A DNA stretch of 10,443 nucleotides from Elusimicrobiota bacterium (GTDB lineage Bacteria > Elusimicrobiota > Elusimicrobia > UBA1565 > UBA9628), in NCBI GenBank assembly GCA_028717865.1, contig JAQUMZ010000054.1:1-10443 (forward strand), given 5' to 3'. The translations under genes and the position numbers were made by a program. Shown here one piece after another: positions 6,868 to 10,443 of the stretch (position 1 is the first letter of the stretch; every line of letters starts with the position of its first letter). Under the pieces are notes generated by a model, which had not been told where the DNA came from, searched no databases, and saw nothing but the letters and a program-made list of their open reading frames with translations.

Positions 6868-9384
6868 CTACCTCGCTACGATGTTGACCAGCCGGTTGGG
6901 CACGACGATGGTCTTGGCCACGGTCTTGCCGGCGAGCGCGGCGCGGACCCGCTCCTGCGCCAGGGCCGCGTCGCGGACCGCGTCCTGCGCCGCGTCGGCC
7001 GCGAATACGAACGTGGCCCGGACCTTGCCGTTGATCTGCACGGCGTATTCGACCTCGCGGTCCTTGAGCTGCCTGGCGTCGTAGGCCGGCCAGGCCCGGC
7101 GGGCCAGCAGGTCGCGGTGCCCCAGGCGTTCCCAGAGCTCCTCGGTCATGTGCGGCGCGAAGGGGTGCAGGAGGATGAGGAGCGTCTCCAGGTCCTCCCG
7201 GGCGGGGGCGGCCTGCCTCTGGATTTCCCCGCAGTAGATCATCAGCGCCGAGATCGCGGTGTTGAAGCCGAAGCCCGCGATGTCGTCGGTGACCTTCTTG
7301 ATGGTCCGGTGGCGCAGGCTCTCGGCGCCCGGCCCCTCCGCGGGCGCCTCGGACGCGAACTGCCAGACCTTGCGCAGGAAGCGGGATACCCCTTCTATGG
7401 AGCGCATGTCCCAGGGCTTGGAGGCCTCGAACGGGCCCATGAACATCTCGTAGAGCCGGAAGGCGTCGGCCCCGTACTGCTTGACCACGACGTCGGGGTT
7501 GACGACGTTTTTCTTGGACTTGGACATCTTCTCGATCTGGACCTCGAGCTTTTCGCCGGTGCCGCAGAGTTTCGCCTCGCCCGACTCGGAGAACTCGATT
7601 TCGTCGTAGGGGTGGTAGACCCCCCGGGGGTCGCGGTAGGAGTAGCTCAGGATCATGCCCTGGTGGCGCAGCTTGCGGAAGGGCTCGGGCGTGGAGACGA
7701 AGCCCAGGTCGAAGAGGACCTTGTGCCAGAAGCGGGCGTAGAGCAGATGCAGGACGGCGTGCTCGGCGCCTCCGACGTAGCAGTCCACCGGCAGCCACGC
7801 GGCTTCCCGGGCCTTATCCCAGGGCGCGGCCGCGTTGGCCGGGTCTATGAAGCGCAGGTAATACCAGCACGAGCCCGCCCATTGGGGCATGGTGTTGGTC
7901 TCGCGCCGGGCGGGCTTGCCGCAGGCGGGGCACGCGGCGTTCACCCAGTCCGGGATGGCGGCCAGGGGGGACTCGCCGGTGCCCGTGGGCTTGTAGTCGG
8001 AGGCCTGCGGCAGGAGCACGGGCAGGTCCTTTTCCGGCACCGGGACCAGGCCGCAGGCGTCGCAATGCACGATCGGGATGGGCTCGCCCCAGTAGCGCTG
8101 CCGGGAGAAAATCCAATCGCGCAGCTTGTAGTGGACCGCGGCGCGCCCCAGGCCGCGCGCGGCCAGGTGCTCGGTTATCTTCTTCTTGGCCTGCGGGCTG
8201 GGCAGGCCCTCGATGAGCGGGGAGTTGACCGAGATATCATCCTCGGAGTCGGAGACGAAGGCGGCGTCCGCCGGGGCCTGGCCTTGCCGCGGCCGCACCA
8301 CCTGGATCACGGGCAGCTGGAACTTCTTGGCGAAGTCCCAGTCGCGCTCGTCGTGGGCGGGGACCGCCATGATGGCGCCCGTGCCGTAGCCGGCCAGGAC
8401 GTAGTCGGCGATCCAGACCGGGATGCGTTCGCCGTTGACCGGATTGACGGCGGTCGCGCCCGTGGCCACCCCGGTCTTCTCCTTCTGCAGCTCGGTGCGT
8501 TCCAGGTCCGATTTGCCCTTGGCGGCGCAGATGTAGGCCTCGACCTCGGCGCGGCGGCCGGGCTGGCAGAGCTTGGCCGCCAGGGGATGCTCCGGGGCCA
8601 GCACCATATAGGTGGCGCCGTAAAGGGTGTCGGGCCGCGTGGTGAATACGACGATGTCGTCCCCGGTCTCGGCTTTGAAGACGACCTCGGCGCCCTCCGA
8701 GCGGCCGATCCAGTTGCGCTGCATGAGCAGGGTGGACTGCGGCCAGTCCAGGTCCTTGAGGTCGCCCTCCAGGCGGTCGGCATAGGCGGTGATCTTGAGT
8801 ATCCACTGCCGGATGCGCTTGCGCTCCACCGGGGTCCCGCAGCGCTCGCAGTCGCCTCCGAAGACCTCCTCGTTGGCCAGGCCGGTCTTGCAGGAGGGGC
8901 AGAAGTTGATCGGAGCGGTGTCCTCGTAGGCCAGGCCCTTCTTGAAGAGCTGCAGGAATATCCACTGGGTCCAGCGGTAGTAGCCGGGGTCGGTGGTGTC
9001 GAGTTCGCGGTCCCAATCGTAGGAGAAGCCCAGGGACTTGATCTGGCGGCGGAAATTGGCGATGTTGCGCCGGGTTACGACCGAGGGGTGCGTGCCGGTC
9101 TGCAGGGCGTAGTTCTCGGCGGGCAGGCCGAAGGCGTCCCAGCCCATCGGATGCAGGACGTCGCAGCCCTGCATGCGCTTGGCGCGGCAGAGTATGTCGG
9201 TGGCGGTGTAGCCCTCGGGATGGCCCACGTGGAGGCCGTCGGCGGAGGGGTAGGGGAACATGTCGAGGCAGTAGAACTTCCGGCCCGGCCGGGGCTGCGC
9301 GGGAGTCCTAAAGACGCCCTCGGCCTGCCAGCGGGCCTGCCATTTGGCCTCGAGCTCCGCCCAGGGGATTCTCTCGGTCTTCAC
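6868..9384 (-). CDS. leuS: Leucine-tRNA ligase
   Basis: 838 residues, normal for bacterial LeuRS. It charges tRNA(Leu) with leucine in the cytoplasm. Visible: the class I HIGH motif as HVGH (52-55) after FYCLDMFPYPSADGL; a zinc-ribbon-like CPSC (162-165) with CERC (179-182); the CP1 editing domain with TTRPDTLYGATYM (248-260) and VPAHDERD (341-348), including the editing Asp345; a second CxxC pair in the region of CDACG; KMSKS (619-623); and a C-terminal anticodon-binding and editing-associated region ending LVNIVAR. The start is GTG at 9384. An in-frame TAA lies six codons upstream (9402-9400) with no ATG between, and there is no Shine-Dalgarno, which suggests a leaderless message. It heads the leuS-lptE-holA-methylase operon. 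Confidence 0.97.
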   Translation of the reverse strand: MKTERIPWAELEAKWQARWQAEGVFRTPAQPRPGRKFYCLDMFPYPSADGLHVGHPEGYTATDILCRAKRMQGCDVLHPMGWDAFGLPAENYALQTGTHPSVVTRRNIANFRRQIKSLGFSYDWDRELDTTDPGYYRWTQWIFLQLFKKGLAYEDTAPINFCPSCKTGLANEEVFGGDCERCGTPVERKRIRQWILKITAYADRLEGDLKDLDWPQSTLLMQRNWIGRSEGAEVVFKAETGDDIVVFTTRPDTLYGATYMVLAPEHPLAAKLCQPGRRAEVEAYICAAKGKSDLERTELQKEKTGVATGATAVNPVNGERIPVWIADYVLAGYGTGAIMAVPAHDERDWDFAKKFQLPVIQVVRPRQGQAPADAAFVSDSEDDISVNSPLIEGLPSPQAKKKITEHLAARGLGRAAVHYKLRDWIFSRQRYWGEPIPIVHCDACGLVPVPEKDLPVLLPQASDYKPTGTGESPLAAIPDWVNAACPACGKPARRETNTMPQWAGSCWYYLRFIDPANAAAPWDKAREAAWLPVDCYVGGAEHAVLHLLYARFWHKVLFDLGFVSTPEPFRKLRHQGMILSYSYRDPRGVYHPYDEIEFSESGEAKLCGTGEKLEVQIEKMSKSKKNVVNPDVVVKQYGADAFRLYEMFMGPFEASKPWDMRSIEGVSRFLRKVWQFASEAPAEGPGAESLRHRTIKKVTDDIAGFGFNTAISALMIYCGEIQRQAAPAREDLETLLILLHPFAPHMTEELWERLGHRDLLARRAWPAYDARQLKDREVEYAVQINGKVRATFVFAADAAQDAVRDAALAQERVRAALAGKTVAKTIVVPNRLVNIVAR

Positions 9385-9390
9385 GAGGGA

Positions 9391-9419
9391 ATTATAACAT
9401 TATGGACGGTACGACTTAA
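9391..9419 (-). promoter_or_regulatory. Promoter of the leuS operon
   Basis: A perfect TATAAT (9396-9391, minus strand) lies 6 nt before the leuS GTG. At a 17-nt spacing upstream is TTAAGT (9419-9414), a weak -35 with three of six matches. The expected start of transcription falls on or beside the GTG itself. The site is in the short gap after the small cysteine-repeat gene, so leuS need not depend on the riboswitch upstream. Confidence 0.6.
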
Positions 9420-9445
9420 TTGAGCGGCTTCCCGGGCGCCGGCAA

Positions 9446-9901
9446 TCACGGCCAAGCTTGGCCAGGCGATCTGAATCTGCGGTCCATGGGATCGAGGACC
9501 TCTTGCTCGAATCGGCGGAGTTTCTCGGCCGTGCGCGAGATGCAATCGTAGAAGCGGGCCTCGACCTCGGATCGGGGATAACCGGCGCCCAGCAGGGCCC
9601 GGGCTTCCTGCGCGCAGGGACCGCCGGAATCCGGGGCCGGATATCTCGGCTGCAACGGAGCAACGACGTCTTTCTTGAAAATGAGCTCCATGTCCCGGTC
9701 GGAGATGCGCTTGGACCCCACGCAGCCGTAGAACATGGTGCGAACCTCCTCCCAGGGCCAACCGCCGGCGCGCATCATTTTGGCGCGCTCGGCGCAGAAA
9801 GCGATGCGCGACGGGAAGTCATCTTTCGGCTGGCCCGCGGCGCGGCCGTGGCCGGCGCTCAGTCCCACGACGCCGGCTATGATGATTGTCGTTGCTCGCA
9901 T
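9446..9901 (-). CDS. Small exported protein with two paired-cysteine repeats, under B12 riboswitch
   Basis: A 151-residue protein of no family I recognise. The N-terminus (MRATTIIIAGVVGLSAGHGRAAG) looks like a signal peptide cleaved near residues 21-23; no lipobox Cys follows. The mature part is an internal duplication. Unit 1 (about 31-90) has C36 and C60, and unit 2 (about 91-147) has C96 and C120. Both follow C-A-x2-A-x6-G-[WY]-P-x2-EV-x3-FY-x-C, then after 10-14 residues F-x3-V-x2-P-x3-R-[YF]. These are the only four cysteines, equally spaced 24 apart, so one disulfide per unit in the periplasm is likely. Start ATG 9901 has an excellent AAAGGAGG site. A cobalamin riboswitch and terminator make up its leader, so expression should rise when B12 is scarce. 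Function is unknown; a role in B12 capture or in a B12-linked envelope process is inference from regulation only. Confidence 0.8.
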   Translation of the reverse strand: MRATTIIIAGVVGLSAGHGRAAGQPKDDFPSRIAFCAERAKMMRAGGWPWEEVRTMFYGCVGSKRISDRDMELIFKKDVVAPLQPRYPAPDSGGPCAQEARALLGAGYPRSEVEARFYDCISRTAEKLRRFEQEVLDPMDRRFRSPGQAWP

Positions 9902-9908
9902 GGTCGTT

Positions 9909-9916
9909 CCTCCTTT
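9909..9916 (-). promoter_or_regulatory. Strong ribosome binding site of the cysteine-repeat gene
   Basis: AAAGGAGG on the minus strand, 7 nt before ATG at 9901. It is close to the perfect anti-16S match and fixes the start codon. It contrasts with leuS, rpsT and holA, which have no such site. Confidence 0.85.
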
Positions 9917-9933
9917 CGTTCGGCGATAGGAAA

Positions 9934-9968
9934 TAAAAAATCCTTAGTCCCGGACGGGACTAAGGATT
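9934..9968 (-). terminator. Intrinsic terminator, riboswitch expression platform
   Basis: On the minus strand a perfect 13-bp stem AATCCTTAGTCCC/GGGACTAAGGATT with a 4-nt loop GTCC runs into TTTTTTA. It lies between the cobalamin aptamer and the ribosome binding site, so it terminates the leader rather than a gene. With B12 bound it should form and stop transcription before the cysteine-repeat gene. Confidence 0.88.
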
Positions 9969-9991
9969 GCACCCGGCTTTCTTGATCCTAG
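9960..9991 (-). other. Candidate antiterminator hairpin
   Basis: CTAGGAT (9991-9985, minus strand) can pair with ATCCTTAG (9967-9960), the left arm of the terminator, with a single bulged base. Forming this helix would break up the terminator. Only complementarity supports it; no folding was run. Confidence 0.35.
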
Positions 9992-10000
9992 CTTCTTGGC

Positions 10001-10026
10001 CTTGAACCTAGGGCGGACGGTTCAAG
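10001..10026 (-). repeat. Hairpin in the riboswitch leader
   Basis: A perfect inverted repeat CTTGAACC/GGTTCAAG (8-bp stem, 10-nt loop) between aptamer and terminator. A smaller hairpin, CATCT/AGATG, lies at 10041-10055. Either could be part of the expression platform, for example the distal loop that kisses the aptamer core in cobalamin riboswitches. Roles are inferred from position only. Confidence 0.5.
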
Positions 10027-10072
10027 TCGGCTCCGTGTCTCATCTTCGCGAGATGCGGCGTCGCAACTTATC

Positions 10073-10249
10073 ATGCAGGCAGGTTTTCTGACTCCTGGAC
10101 GCGTCGTGCCTCAGCCTTCCCGGTCCATGGACCAGTGGCAAGGAGGATTTGTCTTTCCAGTTACAGCGGCGGGACCGCTCCCGATTTGCACGGGATTCCC
10201 TTTGAAGCCTTTTCAGGCGCCTGCGATGACGAACCTCTCAAAGAGCCGC
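10073..10249 (-). ncRNA. Cobalamin (adenosylcobalamin-type) riboswitch aptamer
   Basis: Conserved blocks appear in order on the minus strand. GGGAATCCCGTGCAAATCGG is followed by GAGCGGTCCCGCCGCTGT (to 10163), which is the B12-box core, with the TCCCG/CGGGA stem around TGCAAAT. Next come GCCACTGG and CCGGGAAGGC flanking a GGTCC/GGACC hairpin at 10122-10133. The 3' signature GGAGTCAGAAAACCTGCCTG lies at about 10097-10076. This composition fits class I cobalamin aptamers. It senses adenosylcobalamin and normally turns expression off. The exact 5' and 3' ends are approximate because P1 pairing was not resolved by eye. A promoter lies just upstream, and a terminator and the cysteine-repeat gene lie downstream. 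Confidence 0.93.
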
Positions 10250-10253
10250 GGAT

Positions 10254-10282
10254 AACATAGCATAATCGCCTGGGAGCGTCAA
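10254..10282 (-). promoter_or_regulatory. Promoter driving the cobalamin riboswitch
   Basis: TTGACG (10282-10277, five of six -35 matches) and TATGTT (10259-10254, four of six -10 matches) are separated by exactly 17 nt on the minus strand. The expected transcription start, near 10247, sits just before the aptamer. Confidence 0.55.
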
Positions 10283-10300
10283 AACGACGGCGCCGTTGCA

Positions 10301-10340
10301 AGGCGGGCCCCCGCGGCCCCGCCGGGCGGGGGGCCCGCCT
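10301..10340 (-). terminator. GC-rich hairpin after the CBS-domain gene, possible terminator
   Basis: A perfect 12-bp inverted repeat AGGCGGGCCCCC/GGGGGCCCGCCT encloses a 16-nt GC-rich loop. It begins 6 nt after the stop of the CBS-domain gene. No T-run follows on the minus strand (TTGCAACGG instead), so it is not a classical intrinsic terminator. It may act with Rho, protect the mRNA 3' end, or separate this gene from the riboswitch promoter. Confidence 0.45.
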
Positions 10341-10346
10341 CGGCGG

Positions 10347-10443
10347 TCACAGCTTTTGGAATATGTCGGATTCCGTGATGATGCCCACCAGCTTCTGCCC
10401 GTCGAACACGGGCAGCCGGTGCACGTTGTGACGCCGCAAGAGG
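10347..10443 (-). CDS. CBS-domain protein, C-terminal fragment
   Basis: Only the last 31 residues are inside the window (codons from 10442, stop TGA at 10349-10347). The stretch LRRHNVHRLPVFDGQKLVGI followed by ITESDIFQKL is a textbook end of a CBS domain: a helix, the xxxxLPVxD strand, then GxxVGIITxxDI. CBS domains usually bind adenosine nucleotides and regulate an attached enzyme, channel or transporter, but some are free-standing two-CBS proteins. Which type this is cannot be decided here. It ends close to a GC-rich hairpin and is probably transcribed separately from the riboswitch unit. Confidence 0.85.
   Translation of the reverse strand, partial: LLRRHNVHRLPVFDGQKLVGIITESDIFQKL

Noticed and set aside
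7117..9423. Very long plus-strand open frame opposite leuS
   Set aside because: It is a GC-rich shadow of leuS, with Gly/Val/Leu/Ala-biased composition, no motifs and no ribosome binding site.
9458..9985. Plus-strand ORF opposite the cysteine-repeat gene
   Set aside because: The minus-strand frame has a strong ribosome binding site, signal peptide, internal repeat and regulatory leader; the plus-strand frame has none of these.
10122..10133. Palindrome GGTCCATGGACC as an operator
   Set aside because: It is explained as a hairpin of the cobalamin aptamer, flanked by GCCACTGG and CCGGGAAGGC on the minus strand.
10073..10255. Small plus-strand ORF of 60 codons
   Set aside because: It lies entirely on the antisense of the cobalamin aptamer; the conserved blocks there are RNA-structural, not coding.

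Overview
The window is GC-rich, gene-dense DNA from a Gram-negative (two-membrane) bacterium. It carries type IV pilus motor genes and an LptE-like outer-membrane lipoprotein. Gene order and style would fit a deep-branching lineage such as Elusimicrobiota, but that placement is only a guess. No mobile element, CRISPR array, tRNA or rRNA was seen.

Layout. (1) Positions 1-2801, plus strand: the 3' end of pilB, then complete pilT and pilC, i.e. the extension ATPase, retraction ATPase and inner-membrane platform of a type IV pilus. (2) 2810-4117, minus strand: a short uvrC, convergent with pilC. (3) 4184-4483, plus strand: rpsT (ribosomal protein S20), divergent from uvrC, with its terminator inside the end of the next gene. 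(4) 9384-4480, minus strand: a tight operon leuS - lptE - holA - tetrapyrrole-methylase-like gene. The first three genes are in the same order as in Escherichia coli, where nadD follows; here an unassigned methylase sits in that place and overlaps holA by ATGA. (5) 9901-9446, minus strand: a small, probably exported protein built of two copies of a paired-cysteine unit. (6) 10282-9934, minus strand: a promoter, a cobalamin riboswitch and an intrinsic terminator that together form the leader of that small gene. (7) 10443-10347, minus strand: the C-terminus of a CBS-domain protein, followed by a GC-rich hairpin.

The most notable element is the pairing in (5) and (6): an adenosylcobalamin-type riboswitch whose only immediate downstream gene is an unrecognised exported protein with a duplicated C-x23-C motif. 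It is a candidate new member of the B12 regulon, perhaps an envelope factor for B12 capture or for a B12-dependent process.

A second theme is start signals. rpsT and leuS have good -10 boxes 6-8 nt before the start codon, no Shine-Dalgarno, and an in-frame stop just upstream. They look like leaderless mRNAs, and uvrC may be a third. The small cysteine-repeat gene instead has a near-perfect Shine-Dalgarno. UvrC keeps all catalytic and cluster residues but lacks the C-terminal helix-hairpin-helix domain and much of the central linker.
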